Position numbers and translations under genes: made by a program. This document shows, piece after piece, positions 37,016 through 52,188 of a DNA stretch of 64,000 bases; the stretch's first letter is position 1, and each line of letters starts with the position of its first letter. Below the pieces are notes generated by a model, which was not told the DNA's origin, searched no databases, and saw nothing but the letters and a program-made list of their open reading frames with translations. This DNA is from Ecdyonurus torrentis (taxonomy: Eukaryota > Arthropoda > Insecta > Ephemeroptera > Heptageniidae). The stretch is from contig OX439132.1 of assembly GCA_949318235.1 (NCBI GenBank), positions 29,630,243 to 29,694,242 on the forward strand. Reading direction: 5' to 3'.

Positions 37016-37241
37016 ATATAACAAACGCTCAAAAGTATGGAAAAGGTTTTCAGATACAAATAATAAAAAAATACCACAAATTCAATTAAATATTTTATAA
37101 TATATACATATTTATTAATTTATTTTTGATATTAAAACAAACACATCATGCAACAACAATAATAAATAATAGTGTGATGAGTCAATAACAAATGAGATGA
37201 GGCACTTTTATTATTATGTTTAACTTAATTATTAAATGCAG
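36571..37241. other. Intergenic, PHF7-like promoter to Trio 3' end
   Basis: Includes a poly(A) run at about 36987-37013 and, on the minus strand, the Trio 3' UTR below 37241. AATAAA-type signals lie near 37111-37125 and 37205-37210 (minus strand). Confidence 0.55.
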
Positions 37242-39308
37242 TCACTGTAGAGAGCGAGGTTTGCTCCTTCGCTCTACCAGGGACTTCAGTCTATCAGTCG
37301 GGATCCGGCAACCTTCTCCAGCCTGAAATTTTAACAACATTACATATATTATATTATTTACAGTTTTGTTTTATTTGATTGTAGCAGAAAGAAAACTACA
37401 AACAATCTTGAAATGTGGAAAAATAATAAAGAAAATTTGACAATAAACTAGTAGGCTGTATTCATATAGTGCAAATTTGTCATTATATACAATATTATTA
37501 AGTTTGCCGAGATTTCTATCCAATCATATTATTGCGTAGTGGAAATTCTGCTCCAAGTAAAGAAGCTATTATTTTGAGACAGATTATTCTCTTTTATGTG
37601 TTAATACCACATATTATTGCAGGGAAAGCGATTCACTTTGTCAATCTAACATTAGCTCTTAACCAATCAACTTTAATGATTATATCGCGCACCTATATCA
37701 GAGAGATCAGTAAAAATGTTATCATAAATATGCACATTAAAAAATGTAATGTAAATACCTGTTGCAACCAAGGGTCGTTGAGACATTGCTGAGCGGTGGC
37801 CCGGGACCCAGGTGTTGCCACCAACAGCCGCGAGATGAGCGCTCTTGCTCGCTCCGATACTCCAGCCCAGAATTGCGGAGGGAAGCAGAAATCCGTGGCC
37901 TGAATGTGCGCCGCAGTTTCCTCGGGAGAATCGTCCAAGAAGGGTGAGACTCCAGACAGAAAAGCGTACAGCACAGCGCCGGCACTCCACGCATCGCTTG
38001 GTGCTCCAGAAGTCGCTCCTGTCAGCAGTTCAGGTGCGCAGAACTCAATATCACCCTCTCTACGTACAGGATTCTGCGAGGCGTGACCTAGGTCAACGAC
38101 GCGCAACCTGCCATGACCACCACTAGTTTCTTCTACAAGCAGGTTCTCAGGCTGAAACACGTGACCAAGAGGTAATGTAGCGGAAAATTGTCTGGTAATT
38201 ACTTTATGAGAGGTAATTAAGTGCATACTTAAAGGTCATATAAGGGTGCTTTTTCATATAACCTTTTCAAATGGAAGAAAAAAAAATACATGAATCACAG
38301 CAAAAAATTAATATAATACGAGATCTAAATTTATATTTTGCATTCAATCTTCGAAGAACATTATTTCGCTTATATTTTTTATTATCGAATTATTTATTTA
38401 TATGTCCTGCAGTTATAATACTTTATTTTATTATTAATTTGAAAAGTTATTATTTCGTAACTATTAAATTACAACACTTTGCAACGATCTGTACTACCCT
38501 TGATGCATTTTTATAATTTGATTTAAACCTATTAACTATGGTATGTTAAAATATATTATGTGCATATATATATTATTTTTTTTTAGTTTATAACTTCAAT
38601 GTCGTGCTATGAATCATAAAATGTAAAAACACTCCGCTCTAAGAAACTTACAAGCAGAAGAAAAATAATAAAAATAATTTCTGTTATTATAGGGAGATGG
38701 TTTTACTTACTTTTATATCAAGGTGAGCTACTTTTTGTGTATGCAGATAGACAAGCGCTGCCATCAGCTGCAGCATGTAGTGGCGCACTTCACCTTCTGT
38801 GTAGCTTTCTGCCTCGCAAACCTTGCAAAATAACTGTCCACCCTGTACTCTGCAAAACATTTTTTTCCAAAATCAGTACTTGCATTATAATTATATTGAT
38901 GATACACACTCTACGTAACTTACACTTCAAATTTATTTATTAATATAAACCTTGAATGCAATAATAATAAATATTTCCAATTCAAAAACTTACAATTCTG
39001 TTTATTTTTAATCTTAAGATTGTCCCTTAATCAATACACAACGCGGCATATACTCACTTCTCCATGACGATGGCATGCATGCTGGGTCCTGCAGCAAGTA
39101 ACGAGATGGCTCGAGGCAGACTGGGGTGTCCCAGACGTGCCAGAAGACGATACTCCGCGTGGGTTGCCGCCTCGTCCTGCTTGTCTAACCATACCAACTT
39201 AGCAGCAACCTCGCGACCTGAGCGTCTCTCACGACACCGCATCACGCAAGCTCGGGAGCCACGTGCGATCTCATCCAGTATCTCGTACTGGCTCTCTAGC
39301 TCACCCAT
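37242..39308 (-). CDS. trio: Trio protein kinase domain exons
   Basis: Exons 39058-39308, 38711-38849, 37759-38151 and 37242-37322. The domain begins [17 protein letters not shown], where the first glycine of the usual loop is replaced. The VAIK-type lysine is kept (EVAAKLV). The catalytic loop is VAHLDIKPENLL (HLD in place of HRD, as in other Trio/Kalirin kinases); the metal-binding motif is VVDLGHA (DLG for DFG) and APE is [17 protein letters not shown] and the end [11 protein letters not shown] are family signatures. Catalytic Lys, Asp and Asn are present, so an active kinase is plausible. Confidence 0.93.
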
Positions 39309-40685
39309 CTGTGGAGATTCGCGTGTTAGAGAATATCAATACAGTACATTATAGACGTTAGTTAAAGTAGTGTCTATCAAGTAATTCTATAGAGTGGAGT
39401 AAAATTTTAGTGCGCTCACAATCACAATAAAATATGGTTAGTTTTGTAACACGAAAATTAATCGTAAAAAAAAACTACGGCAAATTGAAATGCTTAAACT
39501 TATTTCGTAAGATCGAATCGTATAAATAACCTTCTTTAAAATAATCCAATAATAAATAATAATAATAATAAAAAAAATCATTTACCATATTATTGTGAAT
39601 TTGGCTATTGTAAAATTAAAAAAAAAAAAAAAAAAATTATTGTCAGTATCGTAACATAATGCTAGAAAAGTAAGAATTATACAATAATGCTACAATCATA
39701 TTGAATGTTGGTAATCGTGCCTGTATTAAAAGCTAAATATAAAATAACATAACAATAAAGTATAGGGTTATTAGACATATTAGATTTTATATTATAGTTT
39801 ATATTTTCTTATTAAGTATATACACGCCGTATTGGCCGTATTAAAATATTTAAAAGAGCGCCAAAGATTATAAGGCGTTCAGGATCAACATTTTTTGATG
39901 GGGGGGGGGGGGGGGTGAGTGACATTTTCAGCCCTGGTTCACCTAGTTTGAAAGACTATAGCGAAATACAGAGTTGGTTCACCTATTCGTGTATTATTAA
40001 TTTCAATTAATAGTGAAAATCATTGCTTATAATATTTTATTCATTGACGCAAGAGACCAATAAGAAGTCTGTAATCCAAATATAAGAAAATTGAATATTG
40101 AAGACACAAATTTCCACTGTATCAATAATATTTTCAAAACGTTTATATTTAATATTATGGTTTCATATAGATATTTTAAAGTGTAAATAGATAAATGACA
40201 ATATTGATCCTGATATACCAAGTATATATCTATGGTGCTCATTATTTTAAAAGTTAGCCAGGTTAATGAAAAGTACCTGGGGTGTTTGTTGCGCGGTGTT
40301 ACGCGAGAAGCTCGGCTTGCGTAGCCGCAACTGCCACGGCTTCGGAGACTTGCGCCCCGCCGCCTCCTGATAACATGCAACCACCCACATTCATCATCGA
40401 GTAACCGATGCCTGCATGCTCAAATCGTTGCATACTCAAATTGCTTTTATATATATCTATTCAACTTTAAAATTTAAGTCGCACAAAATTTCTTATAGCA
40501 GTTTATTTTTTGACTATACTCTGCTTAAAATAAAAATATAAACTCACAACTTGTGTCGCTAAAGATATTAACAATAATAATAACGTATCTTCCACTATTC
40601 TACTAATTAAATAATTAAGGACTAAAACAGTTGATCTATAGACAAATTTCTAAATTAAAAAGCTTGTTGACAATACTTTTGCCCT

Positions 40686-40721
<36 letters not shown>

Positions 40722-42166
40722 CATGTTATATTTTACATTGAGACCAACAGAGTAAAAATTTTACATCAGTGTGATTGTCACACGACAACCTGCACTTCGT
40801 CCATATTTTAAGTTTTATTTCTGAAAACCTTATGCCCAAGATGTGACCCATTGACTTACTTTATCTGGAGTATCAGAACACCTTCGTGTCGCCGATACTT
40901 TGAATCCTCTTGCAAGAGCTTGTAAACGTGGTGTTCTTGGACTGCCTTGCTCTGAGTCACTCCTGTCATCAGAGGTCGTGACCCCAAGGTCAAGACTGAC
41001 TTGGGGTTTGGGCAGTCTGGATCCGCGAGAGCCGAGGTCCAGAGAGCGTGCGTGACTAGGCAGGGGGGAGGTGGAGGAGGGGCCACTGAACATAACATAG
41101 CCGCAATTATAACGCTTGCTGCAATTCTCACAAACTGAGGCTGATTTTATAGTTAGGCCCATTCAACTTCAAAACAATAGAAGGAATTAACTAACCAGTA
41201 AATCTAAACATCTTGTTTGTAGAAATTTAATATTTCACTTTCAAGTAGTGAAATTGTTAAACATTGCTAGAATATCTGAACTTAAAAATAATATACAGTA
41301 TTTTCATTAATAATAAATATATACTTTCTTATAAAACACTTTGATGCACTTAATAGTTGCAAACATTTTTATGAATATAGATATTTAGCTCTTTTACGTG
41401 TCATTTCTAAAATAACTAACTGCAAATTATGCCTACTTTACAGCCTGAATTCTACCACAAAGATGCGTTCAGTTCACCATAGTCTATGAAATATCTATTA
41501 TGTAATCATAAGCTGGGAATTTTATGTATATTACTTATAATAAACTGGCATGTCAAGTGTTTTGATACGAGTTAAGACAAAAATTGTTAATTAATACAAT
41601 TTTTTAACTTTTCCATTTTTTGTTTCAACGTATTAGCTTGTATGCTAAATAATGTTATGCTCCAGCTACTATGCATCATATCTAGATACTGTACATACAG
41701 TTTAGTATAATATCATATATATTTCTAAATTAAAGTGCAACTACAATATTTTAGCCTAACATTTCCTTCTATCACTATTTCATTTTACTATAACATTTTA
41801 TTCTTGTTATTTTTTTTTAAATAACAAATCAAATGATACAGATTGAGCTGCAAAAAAAAAAACTTTTTAAAAACAAACAAAACATTTTATGTTAATTAAA
41901 TTTTTTTTTTTTGAAAAACCACCAGATAGTTAAAAAAAAAAACGTCAAGGATTTTGATGCCAAACCAATATAAAAACAGGTTTTAAAATTTTGAAGGAAA
42001 AAAAAAAGTATTACTCCAGTCACCAATTTGTATTTTGTTTTTCGTGTGTACTTAATTTTATTTTTTAGTTGCTCACTCACACAAAATTTCTATAAGTTAG
42101 AGGATAATGATACGATTAGTGCCAAAACCAAAAGACAATAAACACAAACCAAAAGGGGAAAAAAAA

Positions 42167-42198
<32 letters not shown>

Positions 42199-45100
42199 AA
42201 AAAAAAACTATAACAATTTCTAGAGTAAATAGGTATTCTAAGAGGAAAAACTAACACAGGGCTTGTTTGAGCTTTCATTTTTATTCTATTCAAAATGTTG
42301 CATTTTTTATTATAATTATTATATTATTTATATATACAAACATACATACTTTATATATACAGGCTTTCAATAGTATTTTTTTTTTTTGAAAATTAATTAT
42401 AATTACTCACAGCTTAAATAAGTTATATATATATTATATTTATTTTGTTGTGTGCTTCATGCGATTTGTAAACATTAAATTTGGTTGGTTGTTTATTTTA
42501 TTTTGTCCGAGCTCGCGCGGCACTAGAGCACAAGTGAAACAAAGCGTATCAACACAAAATAGTTTGCAATCAAGTCAAGCGGCAGGCGAGCGCACTGTGC
42601 CGAGCAAGCTCATATGTTATGTTATTAGAGATATTATATGTATATAAGATTCCCAGGTCACCGTGCGATGGTCTGACTTACGCCTCCTTTGTCAGTTCTT
42701 TCTGGTAGGCAATTGGGGACTGGATGGCCTTGAGGAAGTCTTTCTGTGTCTGTAGGAGACCTCTAATGGTCGCCACCCACTCATCTCTCTGGATCTGGGT
42801 GGACGCCTGACATGTATATGCCATATTTGGCTTGCGAGGGTCTGTCGAGTGGATCACAAATTTGCAGGGGTCATCAGCACATTCTTCCAGTGACATTTTG
42901 TTCACCTGCACATAGAAATTCATACCTTTGATATTAACATCATGAATCAGATGAACATTACAAAGTTTTTTTTTTTTTTCAAAGCAAAAGCAGACCTTTT
43001 TTTAAAATTTATATTATTAGGCCTATAATTCATTGTAATATGAGTTATTTGTTGTATTGCAAAGAATTAATAACACATATTCTTGTTTGGTTACCTGGAC
43101 ATGGCCGCGGTAGATGTACACTGGGTTAGTGAACTGGGTCTTACGTCCTACAGCCTCGCTGAAAATGACGCTCTGCTCGAAGAGGAATACTTGAAGCTCT
43201 TTGCCTCTTGGGCCCGAGACAGAGCTAAGCTCTAAGCACGTAAGTGGCGCATGAAGCAGCAGCTTACCCTGCGCCGTGATCTTGCCCTGCACAACAACAA
43301 AAAAATTGACAGTGAAAAACTCATTCCATAGTTTTTGAGATTTTAAATTAAAAGCAATTACAGCTTTACAAATAACAAATTTTCATTATAAAGTATTCAC
43401 TATTCTGCAAAATTCCTACATTATGATGTGACTTTATTATACTTTTTTTTTTAAAACTCGCTTGCTGATTTATACATGCCATTATGAGATAGAGAATAAG
43501 TATCTTACATCAAAGCCTTGCAGTCTGCCTACATCCATCATGTCATTGGCTGCTTTAGGCACGACCTGCATGATATGTGCGGCCTGGCGTAACACCGCCA
43601 GCTCGTCATCAGGTACACCAGCTCTCTCAGAGTACTTGAGAGCGTCCCGCAGCAGCAACTGGTACTTCATGATGCGCTGCACGGGCTTGATGAGCAGGTC
43701 CGCCAGCTGTAGCTTGTGACCAAGTTTCTGGCGTAACTCCTGAAAACAAATACACTTGTTAATAAAGTTATAAACCACTTGCATCAACATTATTAAATTA
43801 TTAATATATCTGCATTATGCATACAGTTATAGCAAGGTATTCAAAACTAAGCACTGGTGGAGATTATGGTGTTAACCATTTTCACTAGCGAACCTGGCGG
43901 TCAAAGGGGAGAACCAATATGTTCTGTGTGTTATTCTTATTGAGCGTAGAACTTACTGGTTCCACTTTTGGCTGCAACTTGTTAACAGCGTGGTATACCT
44001 TGTCAGCAAAGGCATTTTGGATACCTTATCTTTTTACTGTGATCTGACTAGTTCAAAGTGCTTGAAATTGATTCTTCAATATTGCTCTTATTATTTATGA
44101 AAAGTTTATGAAATACAAAATTTTACTATAGAACCAAGGTAACAAGTATTCAATAACAACCAATGCAGATAAAGACAATTCACTTGGTTCCAAGTAATGA
44201 CTGCCCATTTTCATATTAAAACCATCCAGGATTAAATTGATTGACTATTAGCTCACAATATATGAAGACTCACCTCAAAGTAGACCTCTTTCTCAGAGAC
44301 GATAAACTCAGAGACTGGTTTGTTTTGGCAATAGACAACGTACATGTGCAGTTTGCGCTCGTACCTCTTGAAGATTGGTCCGAGCTCTTCCGGCCTCTCC
44401 TCACATCGCTCTAGTGCTTTCAGGAAGTAACTGAAATTGACATACACATCTTACTTAAAAATATGTTTTTGTACGTACTGACTACAAGTAACAACAATTT
44501 CTCTAGAATTTAGAAATAACAATGCAGGTTTATTGGAATACAACAGGGTCAGTTTTTATGCAATAACCTATCACTACTAATGACATTAAAACAAAAATAT
44601 ATATTGATGCTGTTGCGGCTAAACCACTTTTCTACTTTTAGCAGGTTTGCTTAATTTCACGCCTCTACGTTTATCGCAATAGTCATAGAAACACACATCT
44701 ACATTTATTGTGACAACAGGTAAAAAACACTTCTACACCATTATCTTATGTAATGGTGTATCACCTTGTTTTTATATCACCTTTTTGTATCACCTTATCA
44801 CCTTGTTTTTATGGCTACTGTGTTAAACGTAGATGCGTGAAAGTAAGGAAACACACTAAAAGAAGAAGCGTGGTTTAGCCGCAACAGCATCGATATATTA
44901 TATACAGTCTTTAAGAATTCTGCAATTAAATGGCAATTATTAACTAATTTTACATACTTTGTGCTAACTGTTAAGTAACTAACTTTTTTACATAGCTGTG
45001 CTTGTGAAATTAAAATACTCACTCTCTGTGCCACTCAAAGATAGCTTCGATGTTTCCAAAGACCATCTTGTCCTTGCCCGCTCTAAGATCATCGGGCATA

Positions 45101-46603
45101 GGAATCTCTGCAGTCTCCTCGGGCTGCGCTGTGCTTGCCCTCATGAGTGTCATGTATCCCTCAACGACGTCTTTGAGGTCTCGAACGTAGATCCTCTCTG
45201 TGTCAATTAACTCCTGGATCACAAAGTGGCGCCTGCGCAGTGCGCCGGCTCCTTCCTCCTCGACGACTTCCTCGGGCTCACTACCACCCACAGCACCTGC
45301 TTCCTCCGAGCTCGCTTTCGACATGAGGCTATGCCTCTCCTGTTTCTCTGTATGCTGCTCCTGAAACAAGATTTCAGTCAAAAATATGTTCTATACCTGC
45401 AGGATCAGTCACATTATAATACCATTGCGTAAACCAGAACATTTGTAACAAGTGCATGACGTTGTGAGTAATTTTTAATATAATTTTTGTTTCTCCTTTT
45501 TTTATTTCAATGGCTACTGGCCGCAAAAAATTAAACCAAAAATATAAAAATCATGAGAGGGGATCATACACATAATACAGTATGTCCCTAAACCCTTCTG
45601 TACCCTCACAAACTAGGCTTAAAAATGCTGCAAAGTAGGCAATTTTAGGAATTGATGACGTACCAATTCCGAGTCTATAACAGATATTGTAGCGTGGGTT
45701 GTCTACTTTACAAGTTTTCTCCCCAATTTGTGAGAGAACTAAAGAGTTAAGGAACAAAATATGTGTATGTACAATAGTTCCACCTCATAATTGATTATTG
45801 AGAGTTTTTTTTTTATTTTTTTGAGGCACGTAGCTCTATAAGCACCTAGGCATCAACATTTCAACTAAGCATTAAAAATCAAAGTTGATAAAAAAATATC
45901 ATAATAATTCATTACATTTTTAACTTAATTTCTTTCAATCAACGGCTTACATTTTAATTTATATTACTGTTAGTATGGTGAAACCTACGAACAACTTTCG
46001 AGTTTTACAGAGTTTTTCAATGTCTGTTAAAAATATATAAATAATTGAATATTGCAATAAAAATAGCTAAGTCAAATTATTTATTTTTAAAAGAGATGTG
46101 AAATATAAAAATACAAGAAGCTACATGTTTTGACTCTACCGTACAAATAAAGATAATTCGCAACATGCTAGTGGAAAAAAAAAAAAAAAAAAAAATCTGA
46201 CACACATAAATAATACAACATCACAATGTGTGAGTTATATATTTTAACTAAAATATCATAGAACTTAAAAACAACAACACATATTTATTATAAAACTCAA
46301 AATAAAAACACTCGTTGTTCGTCAGTTTGATTAAAACACAAAATATAATTTACATGGCATTTTATGCAGAGAAGTGTTACTAAATCACACAGATAATTCA
46401 GATTTAAGCTCGTAAAACGTATAAATTTTGAGCAGAAGTCTAAACTTTTCACAGCACTAAAAGTTTGCGTGATTTTGCTATCATTGTAAATATTTGTTAT
46501 CAATACAAACACCGTTAATTATACAAGAATTTTGATAACCGACTTCCGCAGTGGGAAGTTTTATTATTATTATTTTCGAAATGCAATGCCATGTAAGTAA
46601 CGA

Positions 46604-46685
<82 letters not shown>

Positions 46686-49600
46686 TATATCACTAATTAC
46701 GTAAGCTCTAAAAAAATATTAATTAAAATAAATCACTTCATAACATTTTTGATTAACTACAAAATAAAATAATAAAAAAACATTTACGCATTTCAGTGTA
46801 GTAAATTGTTGAAATGCATTTTAAAATAATAAGAATCATAATAATAATACAAAACACTCTCACGCAGCATAAAGTCAAATATAAAACCAAACAAAACCAC
46901 AAGAATGTTTTAAAAAATCTAAGTTAAAAAATGTTTCAAGCTCTACGCTGGATTACAAAAAAATTAATAATAATAATAAGAAAATGAAAAAAAGTGCAAA
47001 TCGAGAAAAAAAAAAAGGTAATAAATGAGCAAATAATAAACATAAAATTTGAAGCGGCGGCTGGCCAAGCTGCAATCAAAATAACGTCAATGATCATGCA
47101 AAATTTATTTCATGCTGCACCAAACTTTGGTGTACCATTCGTTCCTTTACGATCTGCTCGATTTCTGCGAGGTCGGCTGTGGCGCCATCAAGCGCTTTCA
47201 GAGACAAACTCGAAGCCTGAAAACACGTTCAAGTCAGGACACAAATATTCAGTTCTACACTCTAGGACCATCTTTAAATGAAACTATTAAACCTTACTCA
47301 ATCCCAATAGGGCCCTTAAAAACTACACAACATTTTTTTCCAACTTTTTTTTTTATCATAATTATTACTTTAAATGTTCATGAAATCGGGCGTCAATAAA
47401 ATATTACGCAAAAAAGGAAAACGATTAACATTTTTTTCTACTAGGACCGCAATGGATTCCAGAGTCAAAAAGGGGGATGAAAAAGTAAAAAAGACTTCGA
47501 GAAATAAAAGTGGATATGCGAGAAAAAAAAAATCGTATCACATAAGAGATATCAAGAAACGATGTTATAAGTTATAAATCTTCGGAAGTATGAAATAAAC
47601 AACGCTAAAAATTAAAGGGTATATGAGGGGAGAGAAGAGAAATAACGCAGTGCATTCTTGGTACATAAAATTATGAGAAAGGTAAACTGCAGACAAGACC
47701 ACCTTCTTTCAAATTAGTTTCATTGCTTTCTTTACACCTTGGTACGAAATATTGAATGTATATGTACTGACCCGCTTGGCCTGTGCGTCCTCTGAGTTGC
47801 CCAGGGTAGAGTTGGTGGAGAGCAGGTTGTCTGCTAGGGGTTTCATAGGCGGAGGAAGCTCAAGGGTTTCTTCATCTCCCTCCTCGCCGCCATTCAGCTC
47901 TGCCGATACATTCTCGCTCGCCGTTTCTGGCACCTGCACAAGAAACAAAAATCTTATATAAAACCATCTCTCAGTACACTATCAAATTACTATGCAAATT
48001 TTGTGTATAGTATTAGCTGTTCTTCCAATTCTTTTCAGTTTTATGTTTCAAAGTTTGAAACAAATTAAATGCTTCTTACATTACAGCAATAATGGTAATA
48101 ATAAAGAAACAACGTACATTACGAAAACCACTCGCAAACGAAAATTTCTATTTTTACCCCAGCCCCTCCCGCAAATTGTTAGTGCGATACAACATACATA
48201 AAGTTTTATCTATTAAGCTGTCTAACAAACATATCCACATGTTTGATTTAAAATTTCACAAATGATAACATTTTTTATGAGTTCCACAAATAAATGTTTA
48301 AAAAAAAAAAGCCTTACACGATTACTTAGCAGGTTATTTCAAATTATAGCTCTAAATTTTCCTCAATTCGCGGTTATAAAAAAATATATATATAGCAATA
48401 AATAAAATTCAAGTAACAGATAAGCCTTTTAACAACAAAAGAAAGTCTTTTAATGATAGATAAGGTTAAACAAAAATATTTAATTTAAAAACTGTCATCT
48501 TCAGTATGCTCAATTTAATTTATTTGATTGAAACTAATATGCGATCGATCAAATTGAAAAATATTGCAAGTGTATATTGAAAAAGTCTTATTCTTTCTTT
48601 CTTTTTGAAAAATAGCAGCACGGAGTTGCTGTGTCATTAAAATACAATAGTTTTGTTCGTAAACTCTGTTTTCTTGCACCAAAAAATGCGCATTGCATTT
48701 GAATAACCATAGGTGATCGTCATTTTAAGAGAACAAAAAACAGGGGTTATACGAACAGCATTAATATAAAAGTCAAAACTCCGTACTTCTTTTTATAAAT
48801 GCATCAAAAATCTATAGGATATTGTGTTTAAATGTTTAAAGTCAATCTATCATATAATTATACTCTGTATTCAATGTGTTTAGATGGACTCTGCCGAAGC
48901 AGACACACACACACAGACATACAAATAAAAAATTAATTTATCATTTACCTTGACTCTCTTATCGACAGGTAGTGTCGTCTTCTTGACAGCTGGGTTGGGC
49001 AGCGATGCTGGTGCTGAGGTGGAGTTCGGACTTGCAGGGGATTTATCCTGAAGTTTACCCTGACTGAGCTTACGGAGCGGCGGCGGGAGCCACTTGCGCC
49101 TGCGCACACCAAACATTAACATCAAACGCTGACCCTCGTTACTCAAAACAATGCAGTTCTTTGTTATACTTGCAAGAGCAGCACAGCCACTTCACCTGGT
49201 CACCCATCTCCGCGGCTTATCTCGCGAGAAGTGTGACTTGATAAGATAGCAAATACCGACACTCCCAAGCCAACTCCATATATATACATCACTCAATTAA
49301 CCATAAAGCTAACACAGTGACGTGTACATTGGATTCCCCCAAAAGCTTATGACGATATTCGTTTTCATGCAATGTCAACTGAAAGGGGCTACCATTTAGG
49401 TCATTGTAAATTCCATTTGTATTCTTCCAAATTTAACTGAGCTGAGGTTATATAACTTTCATAATTAACAAACGTATTCAAAATAAATCGGAGAATATGG
49501 AAGTATATGAGGAGATACAGGAAGAAAACAATAAATTTCATCGTTCAATTGCTGTCAAAATGATAATAAAATCATAATTGCAAAAAGTTGAAATGGGTCT

Positions 49601-50544
49601 TAAATTAAACACGATGAAAATAGAAAAACTCACCCTCCAAATACGCGACGTTTATTGACAGGTGAGTTGGTCGCGGCGGCTCCTGTTGCTTGTTGACTTG
49701 CATCGCCGCTTAAATTGCCCTCTGAAACACAAAGAATAAGTGGTATTTTTAGTATAAAATCATTCAGATTTGCACAAAGAAGTAGCATAGTGCTTCACTT
49801 AAAATAGCTTGAATTGGCACACAATATAATTATAGTAACAATGAACCACTGAGCTTAACTATCAAATCACGTCAATAGAAGGAACCGTATCACAAAATAC
49901 CTTGACCCTATCTATGACATCATATTTAGACGTCGCAAATCATGTTCCCGATGGCAATGTGAAGTTGGGAAATTTGTCTCAATAAGCAAGGAAATGCACT
50001 TCCGCGAAGAGGACGCTGTGACTCAAGATTGATAAGAAAATTATGAACATCATTTCTTCAGTAGAAATAAGCGAGTTCGTCGAACTAAACTCATGCCAAA
50101 TAAATTTAAAGATATTATTATTTTTGTTTAGAGGATTTCTTTTTTAATATTTTACAAGAAACGTAAATAATTTTAAACATTTTTGATTATTAAAACACTT
50201 GACACGCCATTAATTTACATTTAATCGATCAATAGTATTGTAGGTAATAATTAAAAAAAAAAAAAAAAAAAGTAAACAATATATTATTTTACAATATTTA
50301 AGTTATTCGCTATACACGTTGTCCTTCATCAAGTATTTATATAAAAAGTGTCAAAACTTCAAAATAATTATGACATCAATAAATTAAGTTACGTCTAAAC
50401 ACCAAATGACGTCATAGGTCACGTGACCTTGAGGAGTTCTCCAGAGGAAATGATCACCACAGTACAGGAACACCCCTGGCCTCTTGTTATCAGTCACAGA
50501 GACTTAGGCTTGGCTGCATTCTTGCATTATGTAGACTGATTTAG

Positions 50545-50630
<86 letters not shown>

Positions 50631-51073
50631 CGTGCACTTGGCACACAGCACGACTAAGGTGGCTAAGAATAAGACAACATTCTTGGCAATCTTTTTCGGC
50701 TTTTGTGTGACTATATGTTTTTCCACTCGCAAAACTCTATACTACAAATTTAATTTTCTGCACGAATTCATCATGACTTTTATTCCACAAAACCATAAAA
50801 ATGCTTTAATTGAATCACAGTAAAAGTTTGAATGCTAAAAATAACCAGTTTGGTTTTCTTATACAGTACACAAATTATTTACAAATTTTAGTTTATACGC
50901 ATGTAAGTTTTATCGAGGATGAAGGAGTGCAATATGGTATTTTAAATATAGCGTTACCATCATACAAAAGATGCTCTGTTAATGGCTGCAATAAAACGGC
51001 TTAAAATTTGAAGCCACACAGAACATGCCGCCTCGTATACTAAAATTACTTTAATATACATAATATACAAACA

Positions 51074-51136
<63 letters not shown>

Positions 51137-51768
51137 CTTGAAAATTTAATGATAACATTTTCTATATATGAATAACAAAATTATTTGAATTTTGCCGATC
51201 ATTGCTAAAACACTGCTCACACAAAAAATTATGCAAAATATATGTAAAAATTACCATAACTAATCCTTCAATGCGTTATACTTATGTAAAAAAAAAACTT
51301 AATACGCAGAAACTTCAACTAGTTTTAATCGGATGTATCTAAAAAACAACAAAACAAGGCCTTCCTTCATAGGATATTTTACAGTTTAATATACACCTTC
51401 AAAATGTGATTTTCTTTAATTTCCTTATGTGTTGAAACAAATAATAATTGAAAAATTATCATATATGACTCTCTACAATCATAACATTCAAGTTAAAGAG
51501 CTTATAAATTTAAACACAATAGTAATTCTCCTCACGTTTATGTTGTTATGGTCATAAAAAGAAAGTTGAGTATGATTATCATAATGAAGGTCTTTCTCTC
51601 TCTTATTCGCTCTTGTATAGTTTAAGTACATACATAATTTAAGGCTTGATAAATCGCCAATGAACTTGATTACTCTACTTATATAGCAAGCACAAGATTT
51701 GTAAGTACATACTAATCAAAACCAATCTCGTGTACATACAAACAAATTACGTCCAGTCTACACACTTC

Positions 51769-51819
<51 letters not shown>

Positions 51820-51935
51820 TACACACCGATGCCATGAGATGTACTGTACTACATAGCTAACTTGTGAGAAACTACATATATATGTAGTTATATATAACTA
51901 CATACATACATACATACATACATACATACATACAT

Positions 51936-52013
<78 letters not shown>

Positions 52014-52105
52014 CTATAGTCAACTCAATTATTTGTAATGTATCGTATGCAATTGAAAGATGGGATGATTGCAGTATCAACATTTATTTATAAGAGTGGA
52101 GTAGA

Positions 52106-52188
<83 letters not shown>

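Noticed and set aside
37762..38126. Plus-strand frames of 60-96 residues over the kinase exon (and at 39064-39354)
   Set aside because: Antisense shadows of well-supported Trio kinase exons.
50541..50732. Frames rich in Ser/Leu or Arg/Glu across (GA)n, also at 52084-52275 and 54790-55123
   Set aside because: Microsatellite translations.
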